Origin: an uncultured Collinsella sp.
GTDB lineage: Bacteria; Actinomycetota; Coriobacteriia; Coriobacteriales; Coriobacteriaceae
Direction of reading: 5' to 3'
DNA: 64,000 nucleotides
NCBI GenBank assembly: GCA_900757495.1
Contig: CAAENX010000012.1
Coordinates: 1-64,000 of the forward strand
Numbering within the stretch: the stretch's first letter is position 1; every line of letters begins with the position of its first letter. Made by a program: the position numbers and the translations under genes. Below, in pieces: positions 22,904 through 31,029 of the stretch. A model generated the notes under the pieces. It was not told the origin of the DNA and did no database searches. It worked only from the letters and a program-made list of their open reading frames with translations.

Positions 22904-23815
22904 ATGTCTGAGAACGAAGAGATCATGAACGAGACCGAGAACGAGACCATGGCTGCCGAGGTTGAGACAGTCGAGACCGTGGAGACCGAAGCTGCCGAGG
23001 TTGAGGCTGCTGACGAGGTTTCCGCCGAGGAGGAGGCCGAGGTTGTCGAGGCCGCCGTTGATTACGATGACGAAGAGCTGATGGACAAGATGCAGAAGGC
23101 CGCCCGCCTGCTGCGTAGCCGTCGCTTTGCTATTTCCAAGGAGGAGGAGGCCAAGGCCGAGCGCATGGCGAACATCGAGCGCGCCATCAAGCTCCTTGAC
23201 CTCAAGCCCAAGATGGAGCAGAAGGAAATGTCCGACCTGCTGGGCATGCGCCTTCGTGAGCTCGATGGTCTGATGGCCGAGGCCGAGGCTGCCGATCTGG
23301 TCGGCCGCATCGACGACGCCGAGGGCGATATGCGCAAGATCGTCGTCTTCGCTGCCGAGGATGCTGCTGAGGGCCTGGTCGAGCTTGCCAATAAGAAGGA
23401 GAAGCTCCTGCCCGAGCTTTCTTACGAGGAGGCCACCGAGCTGATGGCTGCCCTCGATAAGGTTATCGCTCCGCTCGTCGCCATGGGCCTGGACGAGGAC
23501 CGCGGTCCTCGCGGCGGCCGTGACGATCGCGGTGGCCGTGGTGGCGACCGTGGCGGTCGCGGCGGCTTTGGCGATCGCGGTGGCCGTGGTGGTGACCGCG
23601 GCGGTCGCGGTGGCGATCGCGGTGGCCGTGGCGGCTTTGGTGACCGTGGCGGCGACCGTGGCGGTCGCGGCGGCTTTGGCGGCAACCGTGGCGGCTATGG
23701 CGACCGCGGTGGCAACCGTGGCGGCTTTGGCGGCAGCCGCGGTAACGACCGCGGCGGTCGCGGTGGCGATCGTGGCGGCCGCAACGGCGGCGGCTTCCGC
23801 GGCAACCGCTTCTAA
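22904..23815 (+). CDS. Acidic / winged-helix-like / RGG-repeat protein
   Basis: A 303-aa three-part protein. Residues 1-55 are very acidic (Glu/Val/Ala). Residues about 60-190 are helical and resemble a MarR-type winged helix: K-E-M-S-D-L-L-G-M-R-L-R-E-L-D-G-L-M-A-E-A-E as helix-turn-helix, D-L-V-G-R-I-D-D-A-E-G-D-M-R-K-I as wing. Residues about 198-303 are almost pure R-G-G, D-R-G-G and G-F-G repeats, an RGG box typical of RNA-binding or condensate-forming proteins. GAAGGAG precedes the ATG. No catalytic motif is seen. I do not recognise a named family; an RNA-associated regulator is a guess. A strong hairpin follows the stop. Confidence 0.75.
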   Translation: MSENEEIMNETENETMAAEVETVETVETEAAEVEAADEVSAEEEAEVVEAAVDYDDEELMDKMQKAARLLRSRRFAISKEEEAKAERMANIERAIKLLDLKPKMEQKEMSDLLGMRLRELDGLMAEAEAADLVGRIDDAEGDMRKIVVFAAEDAAEGLVELANKKEKLLPELSYEEATELMAALDKVIAPLVAMGLDEDRGPRGGRDDRGGRGGDRGGRGGFGDRGGRGGDRGGRGGDRGGRGGFGDRGGDRGGRGGFGGNRGGYGDRGGNRGGFGGSRGNDRGGRGGDRGGRNGGGFRGNRF

Positions 23816-23818
23816 TTA

Positions 23819-23845
23819 GTTACGCGGTTCTACGAACCGCGTAAC
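23819..23845 (+). terminator. Hairpin after the RGG protein gene
   Basis: Perfect 12-bp stem GTTACGCGGTTC/GAACCGCGTAAC with a 3-nt loop, starting four bases after the stop codon; no T-run follows. Confidence 0.7.
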
Positions 23846-23852
23846 CAGTTGA

Positions 23853-23966
23853 CGCTGCAAACCCGCCAGAGCGGCAATCTGCCTTTCAACTTCGGCGGCA
23901 TGACCAAAAGGTCAATGCCGCCTCGTTTCAAGGCACCTTGCTCGCTCTGGCGGGTTTTCGCTGGCG
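23853..23966. repeat. Long imperfect hairpin with GACC/GGTC tip, copy 2
   Basis: Outer arms AAACCCGCCAGAGCG (23859-23873) and CGCTCTGGCGGGTTT (23943-23957) are perfect; the inner stem GGCGGCA/TGCCGCC closes on TGACCAAAAGGTCA. Length and tip match the element at 22132-22246, though the arms differ in sequence. Confidence 0.85.
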
Positions 23967-23997
23967 TTGCCAAAACATCGGCATTACCTTGATTCGA

Positions 23998-24047
23998 ACC
24001 TGCCAAAAAGGGACAGGTTTATTTTGGTCGGTTTTATCTGGGCAAAC
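23998..24047. repeat. Dispersed GGGACAGG repeat, copy B
   Basis: CCTGCCAAAAAGGGACAGG followed by TTTATTTTGG and TTTTATCTGGGCAAACG. The same run, reverse-complemented, is found at 48343-48394; a related inverted pair is at 5727-5816. Confidence 0.8.
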
Positions 24048-24063
24048 GTGGCCGTCTATCGCA

Positions 24064-24125
24064 ATGTAGTCGTTGGGGACGTTCTTGTTTGACTAGTCGT
24101 TTAAGAACGTCCCCAACGACTACAT
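24064..24125. repeat. Perfect inverted repeat, 23-nt arms
   Basis: Arms at 24064-24086 and 24103-24125, core GTCGTTGGGGACGTTCTT and its complement, with a 16-nt loop. It stands between copy B and a second inverted repeat in a gene-free 420-base stretch. Confidence 0.85.
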
Positions 24126-24128
24126 AGC

Positions 24129-24196
24129 ATGAGAGTGGATAATCTCCCGGTTTGAGCCTGCATTCAAGCTCAAAGTGGAAGATTATCCACTCTCAT
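24129..24196. repeat. Perfect inverted repeat, 17-nt arms
   Basis: ATGAGAGTGGATAATCT (24129-24145) and its reverse complement (24180-24196). A partial third copy, ATAATCCACGCTCG, follows at 24211-24224. It lies just past the 3' end of pdxT. Confidence 0.85.
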
Positions 24197-24236
24197 TTGT
24201 TATGTGTCCGATAATCCACGCTCGTTTCTATTCCGC

Positions 24237-24824
24237 CTACATTTGTAGGAACAGTTCGTGGAGGCGGGTGTCGTAGTCGAGTTCGGGATGGAAGGTGACA
24301 CCGAGCTGGTTGCCCTGGCGGGCGGCGACGATGCGCCCGTCGACTTTCGCTAAGGCCTTGGCGTCGCCGTGGACCTCGACGATGCGGGGCGCGCGGATAA
24401 ACGTCAGCGGCACCTCACCGTCGATGCCGGCTACCTGCCCCTTGGTTCGAAAGCTGCCGAGCTGCCTGCCGTAGGCATTGCGCTCGACAAGTACGTCCAT
24501 TGTTGCCAAACGCGGCGTGCCCTTATCGTCATGGGCGGCAAGGTCGTGAGCCAGCAGAATCAGGCCGGCGCAGGTGCCCAGGACGGGCATGCCTTCAACG
24601 ATACGGGCACGAAGCTCCTCGAGCATGCCCAATTCATCTAGCAGCTTCCCTTGAACGGTAGACTCGCCGCCGGGGAGGACCAGGCGGTCAAAGTCCTGCC
24701 GCAAGTCGGCCGCCTGCCTCAGCTCAATACAGCGTGCGCCCAACTCGGATAGCCTTGCCTCGTGCTCGGCAAAGGCGCCTTGGACCGCCAGCACGGCGAC
24801 CGTTTGGTCTGCATAATCGCTCAT
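24237..24824 (-). CDS. pdxT: Pyridoxal 5'-phosphate synthase glutaminase subunit PdxT
   Basis: A 195-aa class I glutaminase that hydrolyses glutamine and feeds ammonia to PdxS. The start V-A-V-L-A-V-Q-G-A-F-x-E-H is the family hallmark; L-P-G-G-E-S-T is at about 50-56, the nucleophile Cys85 in G-T-C-A-G, and the His179/Glu181 pair in F-H-P-E-L. It lies 20 bases downstream of pdxS, in one operon. Confidence 0.95.
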   Translation of the reverse strand: MSDYADQTVAVLAVQGAFAEHEARLSELGARCIELRQAADLRQDFDRLVLPGGESTVQGKLLDELGMLEELRARIVEGMPVLGTCAGLILLAHDLAAHDDKGTPRLATMDVLVERNAYGRQLGSFRTKGQVAGIDGEVPLTFIRAPRIVEVHGDAKALAKVDGRIVAARQGNQLGVTFHPELDYDTRLHELFLQM

Positions 24825-24844
24825 GTGCGATCCTTTCTGCTGGA

Positions 24845-25735
24845 CTAGCGTCCGCGCTCCTCCATGATGATCTCGATCTCGTCGGCGTTGATGCCGACCA
24901 TGGCCTCGCCCAGGTCCTCCGAAAGCTCGGCGATGAGTTTGGCGTCGGTGAAGTTGGCCACGGCCTTGACGATGGCGGCGGCGCGCTTGGCCGGGTCGCC
25001 ACTCTTAAAGATGCCCGAGCCGACAAAGACGCCTTCGGCGCCCAGCTGCATCATCAGCGCGGCGTCGGCGGGGGTCGCTACGCCGCCGGCGGCAAAGTTC
25101 ACGACGGGGAGCTTGCCCGTGGCATGGACCTCGCGGACCAGCTCGACCGGCACCTGCAGTTGCTTGGCTGCCTCAAAGAGCTCGTCGTCACGCAGGGCAA
25201 CTACGTCGTGGACCTGCTTTTGGATCTTGCGCATGTGGCGCACGGCCTGGACCACGTCGCCCGTGCCCGGCTCGCCCTTGGTGCGGATCATCGTGGCGCC
25301 CTCGGCGACGCGGCGCAGCGCCTCGCCCAGGTCACGGGCACCGCAGACAAACGGGACGTCAAACTGGGTCTTGTCGATGTGATAGACGTCATCGGCGGGG
25401 GAGAGAACCTCGGACTCATCGATGTAGTCGATCTCGATGGCTTGAAGGACCTGCGCCTCGACGATGTGACCGATGCGGCACTTGGCCATGACAGGGATGG
25501 AGACGGCCTCTTGAATGCCCTTGATCATCTTGGGGTCACTCATGCGCGACACGCCGCCGGCGGCACGGATGTCGGCCGGGATGCGCTCGAGAGCCATGAC
25601 GGCGCAGGCGCCTGCCTCCTCGGCGATGCGTGCCTGCTCGGGCGTGGTGACGTCCATGATGACGCCGCCCTTGAGCATCTGCGCGAGTTCGCGGTTGAGT
25701 TTGACGCGATCGGCCTTGCTGGTCTGTTCTGCCAT
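24845..25735 (-). CDS. pdxS: Pyridoxal 5'-phosphate synthase subunit PdxS
   Basis: A 296-aa TIM-barrel that makes PLP directly from ribose 5-phosphate, glyceraldehyde 3-phosphate and ammonia. Highly conserved blocks: M-K-G-G-V-I-M-D-V-type strand with Leu in place of Met (about 21-29), V-M-A-L-E-R-I-P-A-D-I-R (46-57), P-V-M-A-K-C-R-I-G-H with Schiff-base Lys85, and M-I-R-T-K-G-E-P-G-T-G. Start at 25735 has GGGAGCAACC upstream and gives the standard length; an upstream in-frame ATG is ignored. It is divergent from a MocR-type regulator. Confidence 0.96.
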   Translation of the reverse strand: MAEQTSKADRVKLNRELAQMLKGGVIMDVTTPEQARIAEEAGACAVMALERIPADIRAAGGVSRMSDPKMIKGIQEAVSIPVMAKCRIGHIVEAQVLQAIEIDYIDESEVLSPADDVYHIDKTQFDVPFVCGARDLGEALRRVAEGATMIRTKGEPGTGDVVQAVRHMRKIQKQVHDVVALRDDELFEAAKQLQVPVELVREVHATGKLPVVNFAAGGVATPADAALMMQLGAEGVFVGSGIFKSGDPAKRAAAIVKAVANFTDAKLIAELSEDLGEAMVGINADEIEIIMEERGR

Positions 25736-25880
25736 GGTTGCTCCCTTGGTTGGCATGTGCATTGCTTGACGGAACATCCTATCGGGGAGCTGGGTATGGC
25801 GAAATACTCAGCTTTCGAGATAATAACAAGGACAGATTAATACCAGATTGAATGACTCGATAAGGTCAGGTGATAAACTC

Positions 25881-27308
25881 ATGCTTGACTACAACTTGGA
25901 ACAACGCGGCGAAGCATCGCTTTATGAGTATGTTTACCAGCAAATTCGAGATGATATCGTAGCTGGACGCATTGGGGCGGGGGAGCATCTGCCGTCTAAG
26001 CGCGCCTTTGCGAGTCATCTGGGAGTCAGTGTCATTACTATCGAGAATGCATATAGCCAGTTGCTTGCCGAGGGCTATATTTGCTCAATGCCGCGCCGTG
26101 GCTACTACGCTTGCGAGCTTCCGGATGCACCGGTTTTGGCTTCGGCTGCGGAGGGCGTCGACCGAGATGCCGTCTCTGTGGGCCCCAGCGCGCATGATGT
26201 CAGTCGACAGGTCGACCGATTCGATGCACTTTCTCCTTCCGCTTTGGAGGCGGCGCGGCTTTGGCAAAGCGCGCTACGGGCGACGCTGGCATCCGAGGAC
26301 GAGCGCGAAATCTTTTCGCCCGCGCCGGCGCAGGGCACCGCTCGGCTGCGACGTGCGATTGCGCACCATCTACGCGGGACGAGGGGTATGAATGTCGATC
26401 CCGACAACATCGTTATCGGTGCGGGCGCCCAGTTGCTCGATACCATGTTGGTTCAGCTGCTTGGCGCGGACAAGGTGTATGCCGTTGAGGACCCGGGCTA
26501 TTTGCGCCTGACGCGCATCTATCAGGCCATGGGTTGCGAAGTGCGGCATATCCCGTTGGACGGTGAGGGCGTGGACTTGAGCGCTCTGCAGAAAACCGGG
26601 GCGGATGTCCTTCACCTGATGCCGTCCCATCAGTATCCGACCGGCCTTGTGACGAGCATTGCGCGTCGCTATGCCCTGCTGAGCTGGGCCGCCGAGCAGC
26701 CGGACCGGTATCTCATCGAAGATGACTTTGATTGTGAGTTTCGCCTTGCCGGCAAGCCGATTCCTGCGCTCGCGTCGATCGATGCCGCTCAGTCGGTCAT
26801 CTACACCAACACGTTTTCGAAGAGCCTTTCCTCGGCGTTGCGTCTAGCGTATATGGTGTTGCCCGATGAACTAATGGAGCGGTTTAGGCGCAACCTTGGT
26901 TTTTACGCCTCGTCGGTGAGCTCTGTTGACCAGGTGGCTTTAGCGCGCTTGCTGGAATCGGGTGATTACGAGCGACATGTGAACCGCGTGCGTGTTCGTG
27001 CTCGCGAGGCGCGTGATGGCCTGGCGGCGCTTGTGCGGAAGACATTTCCGGCGGGGGAGGTCTCGATCGAACATGCGGATGCGGGTCTTTACTGCATCGT
27101 GGTTGCGGAGCGTGGCGCGGGCGGAAGCTCTTTTACGCGGGCACTTATGCGCTCGAATATCCCTTATATCGATATCGGTGACTGCTTTTGGCGTGCCGAT
27201 GGTTCATCTGTCCCCAAAAACTTGGCTCGAATCCTTGTCCAGTATGACGATTTGAGTCCAAATGCGCTTAATACCCTGGAATCGCAACTAAGGGGCAACG
27301 TCCTCTAA
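25881..27308 (+). CDS. pdxR: MocR/GntR-type regulator, PdxR-like
   Basis: A 475-aa MocR protein: GntR winged helix at residues about 12-78 (L-P-S-K-R-A-F-A-S-H-L-G-V-S) and a class I aminotransferase-like effector domain from about 115 with Lys314 in T-N-T-F-S-K-S, able to bind PLP, and E-D-D-F-D-C-E-F ahead of it. Divergence from pdxST with a 145-base shared promoter region identifies it as the likely PLP-responsive activator of PLP synthesis. ATG at 25881 is taken as start; a TTG at 25848 is possible. A 120-bp repeat begins right after the stop. Confidence 0.88.
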   Translation: MLDYNLEQRGEASLYEYVYQQIRDDIVAGRIGAGEHLPSKRAFASHLGVSVITIENAYSQLLAEGYICSMPRRGYYACELPDAPVLASAAEGVDRDAVSVGPSAHDVSRQVDRFDALSPSALEAARLWQSALRATLASEDEREIFSPAPAQGTARLRRAIAHHLRGTRGMNVDPDNIVIGAGAQLLDTMLVQLLGADKVYAVEDPGYLRLTRIYQAMGCEVRHIPLDGEGVDLSALQKTGADVLHLMPSHQYPTGLVTSIARRYALLSWAAEQPDRYLIEDDFDCEFRLAGKPIPALASIDAAQSVIYTNTFSKSLSSALRLAYMVLPDELMERFRRNLGFYASSVSSVDQVALARLLESGDYERHVNRVRVRAREARDGLAALVRKTFPAGEVSIEHADAGLYCIVVAERGAGGSSFTRALMRSNIPYIDIGDCFWRADGSSVPKNLARILVQYDDLSPNALNTLESQLRGNVL

Positions 27309-27310
27309 CC

Positions 27311-27430
27311 TAAGTGAGTAGACTATTGGCGTTATGCCGACCAGACCGTTTTGCAGCAAGTCATCTACCTGCGGCTTTGCAAGACAAGATGGCCTGCCTG
27401 CTCGGGAGTTTCCAAAAAGCCTACTCACTT
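27311..27430. repeat. 120-bp terminal-inverted-repeat element, left copy
   Basis: Begins TAAGTGAGTAG and ends CTACTCACTT, so its ends are inverted; interior shared with the right copy includes CTGCGGCTTT and TTCCAAAAAGCCTACTCAC. Same length and orientation as the copy at 28731-28850. The two enclose the putative nuclease gene. Too short to encode a transposase, so it would be a non-autonomous (MITE-like) element. Confidence 0.85.
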
Positions 27431-27613
27431 GCTGTGCAAAGCTTCCGCATAAGAGAAATAGCGGGTTTTCAACAGGGCTCCGTCCAGTTCTTGACAAGCT
27501 TTTGGCCAGTTGGGGAGGGCTGTTGAAAACTTAACAGTCCGTTCGGCGCCCTTTTCGGTACGTTCGCGCCAATGCGTGAGCGCCCGGGTTGAAATCCGTG
27601 TTTTCCTGTGCCT

Positions 27614-28741
27614 ATGAAGGATCTACTTTGTGACATATCGGCTTTTAGGTACTGGCGTTTGCCCCCTCAAGCCCTCGCTTTGTGTCCGCCACTTCCACGA
27701 CCAGAAGAAGATCGGCAGCGATATGAGCTCACCCGTAACCCGACGGCTGCGGTCGTGCTCGGCTTGCCGTTGCATACATTGGTTCGGACGAGAAACAGCC
27801 GGACTTGCCCTTCTAGCATTAGGCAACGACTGTTCCTAGGTGAGCTCCCTAGGGAATCCGTCCTGGAAACGGAACATGGGTTTTTGGTTACGTCTCCTCT
27901 GCTGACGGCATTCATCATGTCGCGGTATCTGACGGATCTCCAGCTTCTTTTGGTGTTGGCGGAAATGTGCGGCTTGTTTGCGGTGTGTGCTCTGCCGGCG
28001 GCGCTTGAGGCGGAGCTTTCGCGTGCAATTGATTCGGGTGCGATTTCGGCAACCTTTGGTTGGGCACGTTGCCCGTCCGAGGGCGGTGCCGCCTCAAATT
28101 TGTGGCGGCGCGACGCTTTAGTTTTGGACGGAGATCTTGACCGTTTTTGTTCAGATGTTTGTGGGATGCGTTACGGCAAGCGATTTGTCGCGGTATCGCA
28201 TCTCGTTCCACTGGGCGCCGCATCGCCTTTTGAGGTTGAGACGTATTTGTTGCTTGGGTTGCCACGATCATTGGGAGGCGAAGGTTTTTGCGGCATAGAG
28301 CTCAATGTTGAAGTGGCGCTAAGCACAAGTGCTCGGGCAATTGTGGGAAAGCCCCGCGTATACATTGATCTACTTCTGTCTTCGCCGGACGGAGAGCGAC
28401 AGGTTGCTATTGAATGCCAGGGAAAGGCCTCACACGGGCGAGCGGGGGACGGTTTGCGTGACGCCGATCGTATGACGGTGCTTCAGGCCATGGGCTACGA
28501 TGTATTTCTCCTGACACACGGACAGATATCCGATGAGGATAGATTCCGCGCGATTGTTAAGGCCGTATGCAGGTTGCTCGATGTTGAATATCGTGAGAAA
28601 AGCTCGGATGAGCAAAGGGCCGAGGCATTACTCCGGTCTGAACTATTCGTTGACTGGTCAAAATTGGGAGAAATCGGCGAAAAGATGCCCGTTAGACACA
28701 AAACAGCTCGATCGTGGACGGCTGCGGAACTAAGTGAGTAG
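27614..28741 (+). CDS. Unrecognised protein with DUF559/Vsr-like nuclease domain
   Basis: About 375 aa, no named family. N-terminal 200 residues are of unknown type, beginning with C-D-I-S-A-F-R-Y-W-R. A segment S-P-F-E-V-E-T-Y-L-L-L-G-L-P (about 204-217) precedes a C-terminal domain with V-Y-I-D-L-L-L (Asp about 252), V-A-I-E-C-Q-G-K-x-x-H (Glu about 267) and D-x-D-R-M-T-V-L-Q-A-M-G-Y-D-V-F. This spacing fits DUF559/Vsr-like PD-(D/E)XK endonucleases. The last codons L-S-E-stop come from the right-hand 120-bp repeat. ATG at 27614 or GTG at 27608; neither has a strong ribosome site. Base composition is less GC-rich than its neighbours. Upstream 27431-27607 has only a GTTTTCAACAG/CTGTTGAAAAC dyad (27465-27530). 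Role unknown; similar layouts occur in AbiEi-like antitoxin proteins. Confidence 0.6.
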   Translation: MKDLLCDISAFRYWRLPPQALALCPPLPRPEEDRQRYELTRNPTAAVVLGLPLHTLVRTRNSRTCPSSIRQRLFLGELPRESVLETEHGFLVTSPLLTAFIMSRYLTDLQLLLVLAEMCGLFAVCALPAALEAELSRAIDSGAISATFGWARCPSEGGAASNLWRRDALVLDGDLDRFCSDVCGMRYGKRFVAVSHLVPLGAASPFEVETYLLLGLPRSLGGEGFCGIELNVEVALSTSARAIVGKPRVYIDLLLSSPDGERQVAIECQGKASHGRAGDGLRDADRMTVLQAMGYDVFLLTHGQISDEDRFRAIVKAVCRLLDVEYREKSSDEQRAEALLRSELFVDWSKLGEIGEKMPVRHKTARSWTAAELSE

Positions 28742-28850
28742 ACTTTTGGCTTGATGGTGACCAGGCCGGTTTGCAACAAGCCATTTACCTGCGGCTTTAA
28801 ACAGCGCTACGGATGGTCTGCTCGGCAAGTTCCAAAAAGCCTACTCACTT
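28731..28850. repeat. 120-bp terminal-inverted-repeat element, right copy
   Basis: Ends CTAAGTGAGTAG (28730-28741) and CTACTCACTTAG (28841-28852), inverted relative to each other. Direct repeat of 27311-27430. Its first bases supply the stop codon of the putative nuclease gene. Confidence 0.87.
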
Positions 28851-28916
28851 AGTTTTTGACGAGAAGCCGATGCCGAAGTTGACCCCATTTCAGGGCGTTA
28901 ACTAGCTCGCGAGACA

Positions 28917-28951
28917 CGAAAAAAGGCCCGAACCGTGCGGTCCGGGCCTTA
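28917..28951 (-). terminator. Intrinsic terminator after rubrerythrin
   Basis: Stem AAGGCCCG with CGGGCCTT, inner loop about 11 bases, then TTTTTT on the minus strand. Confidence 0.9.
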
Positions 28952-28983
28952 TCGAGCTAGAGATTGTCTCTCAGGCGGTTGGC

Positions 28984-29544
28984 TTAGCCAAAGTAGCGCT
29001 TGAGCAGGCCGGCGAAAGCCTTGCCGTGGCGAGCCTCGTCGCGAGCCATCTCGTGCACGGTGTCGTGGATGGCATCGAGGCCAGCGGCCTTGGCACGCTT
29101 GGCAAGATCGGTCTTGCCGGCGGTGGCGCCGTTCTCGGCCTCAACACGCATCTCGAGGTTCTTCTTGGTGGAGTCGGTCACGACCTCGCCCAGGAGCTCA
29201 GCGAACTTGGCGGCGTGCTCGGCCTCCTCGTGAGCAGCCTTCTCCCAGTACAGGCCGATCTCGGGGTAACCCTCGCGATGAGCGACGCGAGCCATGGCCA
29301 GGTACATACCGACCTCGGAGCACTCGCCCTCAAAGTTGGCGCGCAGGTCGGCAACGATGTCCTCGGAGACGCCCTCCATCTTGGCGACGCCCACGACGTG
29401 CTCGGCAGCCCACTCGAGCTGGCCCTCCTCCTGCTTCAGGAAACGAGAACCGGGAACGCCGCACTGGGGGCACTTGAAGTCCTCGGGCAGCTGGTCGCCG
29501 TCGAACTCTTCCACATAACCGCAAACGGGGCAAACAAACTTCAT
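28984..29544 (-). CDS. Reverse rubrerythrin (rubredoxin-diiron peroxidase)
   Basis: A 186-aa protein with an N-terminal rubredoxin domain (Cys5, Cys8, Cys25, Cys28) followed by a four-helix ferritin-like diiron domain with E-x-x-H type ligands (F-E-G-E-C-S-E-V-G-M-Y, H-E-E-A-E-H-A, and E-M-A-R-D-E-A-R-H near the end). The rubredoxin-first order is that of reverse rubrerythrins, NADH-linked hydrogen peroxide reductases of anaerobes. It protects the cytoplasm from peroxide. Start at 29544 has GAAAGGA upstream. Single gene with terminator. Confidence 0.92.
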   Translation of the reverse strand: MKFVCPVCGYVEEFDGDQLPEDFKCPQCGVPGSRFLKQEEGQLEWAAEHVVGVAKMEGVSEDIVADLRANFEGECSEVGMYLAMARVAHREGYPEIGLYWEKAAHEEAEHAAKFAELLGEVVTDSTKKNLEMRVEAENGATAGKTDLAKRAKAAGLDAIHDTVHEMARDEARHGKAFAGLLKRYFG

Positions 29545-29702
29545 GATTCGATCCTTTCGATCGATGGCGATGGGGCGCTTGTCCGGTCCCGTAAGGGCCC
29601 TCTCCGGACGTGCGTCTTGACGAGTTCTATTATCCATAAATGCAACCAAATGTGAAGCCTATTAGGAATGATTTTTAATAAAACAATTTTGAGATATGAA
29701 GA

Positions 29703-29782
29703 TGTTGATTGATTAACGATTGGCAGGCCGTCTGTGATCTCTGCTGAGTACAATCGGTCGAGCAAATGTTGACCAATCAACA
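29703..29782. promoter_or_regulatory. Two TGTTGA-N4 dyads, candidate operators
   Basis: TGTTGACCAATCAACA (29767-29782) is a TGTTGA-N4-TCAACA dyad directly before the ribosome binding site of the alcohol dehydrogenase gene. A looser copy, TGTTGATTGATTAACG, is at 29703-29718, 64 bases upstream (about six helical turns). The arrangement suits a dimeric repressor controlling the dehydrogenase operon. Confidence 0.45.
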
Positions 29783-29800
29783 AATGAGGGAGCCTCCTTT

Positions 29801-31021
29801 ATGCATCTAGCCCGCCGCGCCTGGTGCCGAACATATCAGACGGTTTTTCGCATTGCATTGCCGATCCTGCCCTATACCGAGCCGCGTATTTTGGAGCATG
29901 CCGAGGATGTGCCCGCGGTGCTTCAAAAGCGCTCGATCCAGAAGGTCCTTATCGTGACAGACCCTGGTATTGCACGTTTGGGGCTTACGGCCTCGCTCGA
30001 GTGTGCGTTCGCATCCAAGGGAATCGGCGTTACGGTCTATGCCGAAACGCGTGCGAACCCCACGGTCTCGAATGTGGAGGAAGCGGCGTCCTTGTATCGG
30101 GAGAGCGCCTGCCAGGCCATTATCGGCTTTGGTGGCGGTTCGGCCATGGACTGCGCCAAGGGTGTGGGGGCGCGCATTGCGCAGCCAAACAAGCCCATCA
30201 ACAAGATGCGCGGCCTGCTGCGCGTTCATCGTCGCCTGCCGCTGCTCATTGCCGTCCCCACCACGGCAGGTACGGGTAGCGAGGTCACGCTTGCAGCGGT
30301 CATTACCGATGACGAGACGCACTACAAGTACCCCATTAACGACTTTGTGCTTATCCCGCGCTTTGCGGTGCACGACCCCGAGTTTACGCGCGGTCTGCCC
30401 GCCTCCATTACGGGTCAGACGGGCATGGACGCCCTGACGCATGCCGTCGAGGCCTTTATCGGGCGAAGCACCACGCCCTACACGCGCAAGATGGCGCGTC
30501 AGGCGGTCCAGCTCATCCGCGACAATTTGCTCGAGGCCTATGAGCATGGCGACGACATGCGTGCGCGCCGCAATATGCTTTCGGCGGCGTATAAGGCGGG
30601 CGTTGCGTTTACCCGCTCCTATGTCGGATATGTGCACGCCATCGCGCACAGTCTGGGCGGCCGATACGGAATTCCACACGGTTTGGCCAACGCGATCATC
30701 CTGCCGCACATGCTTCGCGCTTATGGTGACGCCGCCGCCCCCAAGCTTGCCGATCTTGCTCGCATGGCGGGCATTGCGCCGGCTAACGCGCAGGACGGCC
30801 TGGCGGCCGAGGCCTTTATCGATTGGGTCGACCGCATGAACGCCGCCTTGGGCATTCCCAAATATGTAGCGGGTATTCGCCGCTCCGACATTCCCGAAAT
30901 GGCGGCGCATGCCGACGCCGAGGCCAATCCGCTATACCCCGTTCCTCTTTTAATGGACCGCCTGGAGCTCGAGCATATGTACGAAGTTGTTGCAGGTGGT
31001 ATGTTTGAGGACGAGAACTAG
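29801..31021 (+). CDS. Iron-containing alcohol dehydrogenase
   Basis: A 406-aa group III alcohol dehydrogenase, using NAD(P)H and an active-site metal. The nucleotide site G-F-G-G-G-S-A-M-D is at about 109-117, P-T-T-A-G-T-G-S-E in the middle, and metal ligands lie in G-M-D-A-L-T-H-A-V-E and Y-V-H-A-I-A-H-S-L-G and G-I-P-H-G. It is the first gene of an operon with the aldehyde dehydrogenase 8 bases downstream. Together they would convert an aldehyde/alcohol pair to an acid or the reverse. Start follows GAGGGAG. Confidence 0.92.
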   Translation: MHLARRAWCRTYQTVFRIALPILPYTEPRILEHAEDVPAVLQKRSIQKVLIVTDPGIARLGLTASLECAFASKGIGVTVYAETRANPTVSNVEEAASLYRESACQAIIGFGGGSAMDCAKGVGARIAQPNKPINKMRGLLRVHRRLPLLIAVPTTAGTGSEVTLAAVITDDETHYKYPINDFVLIPRFAVHDPEFTRGLPASITGQTGMDALTHAVEAFIGRSTTPYTRKMARQAVQLIRDNLLEAYEHGDDMRARRNMLSAAYKAGVAFTRSYVGYVHAIAHSLGGRYGIPHGLANAIILPHMLRAYGDAAAPKLADLARMAGIAPANAQDGLAAEAFIDWVDRMNAALGIPKYVAGIRRSDIPEMAAHADAEANPLYPVPLLMDRLELEHMYEVVAGGMFEDEN

Positions 31022-31029
31022 GAGGGTTC

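Noticed and set aside
23505..23810. Dense DNA repeats resembling a CRISPR-like array
   Set aside because: They are codon repeats for R-G-G/D-R-G-G in an open gene, without constant repeat length, unique spacers or cas genes.
24734..25840. Plus-strand frame opposite pdxST
   Set aside because: PdxS and PdxT on the minus strand are unmistakable; the mirror frame has no motif.
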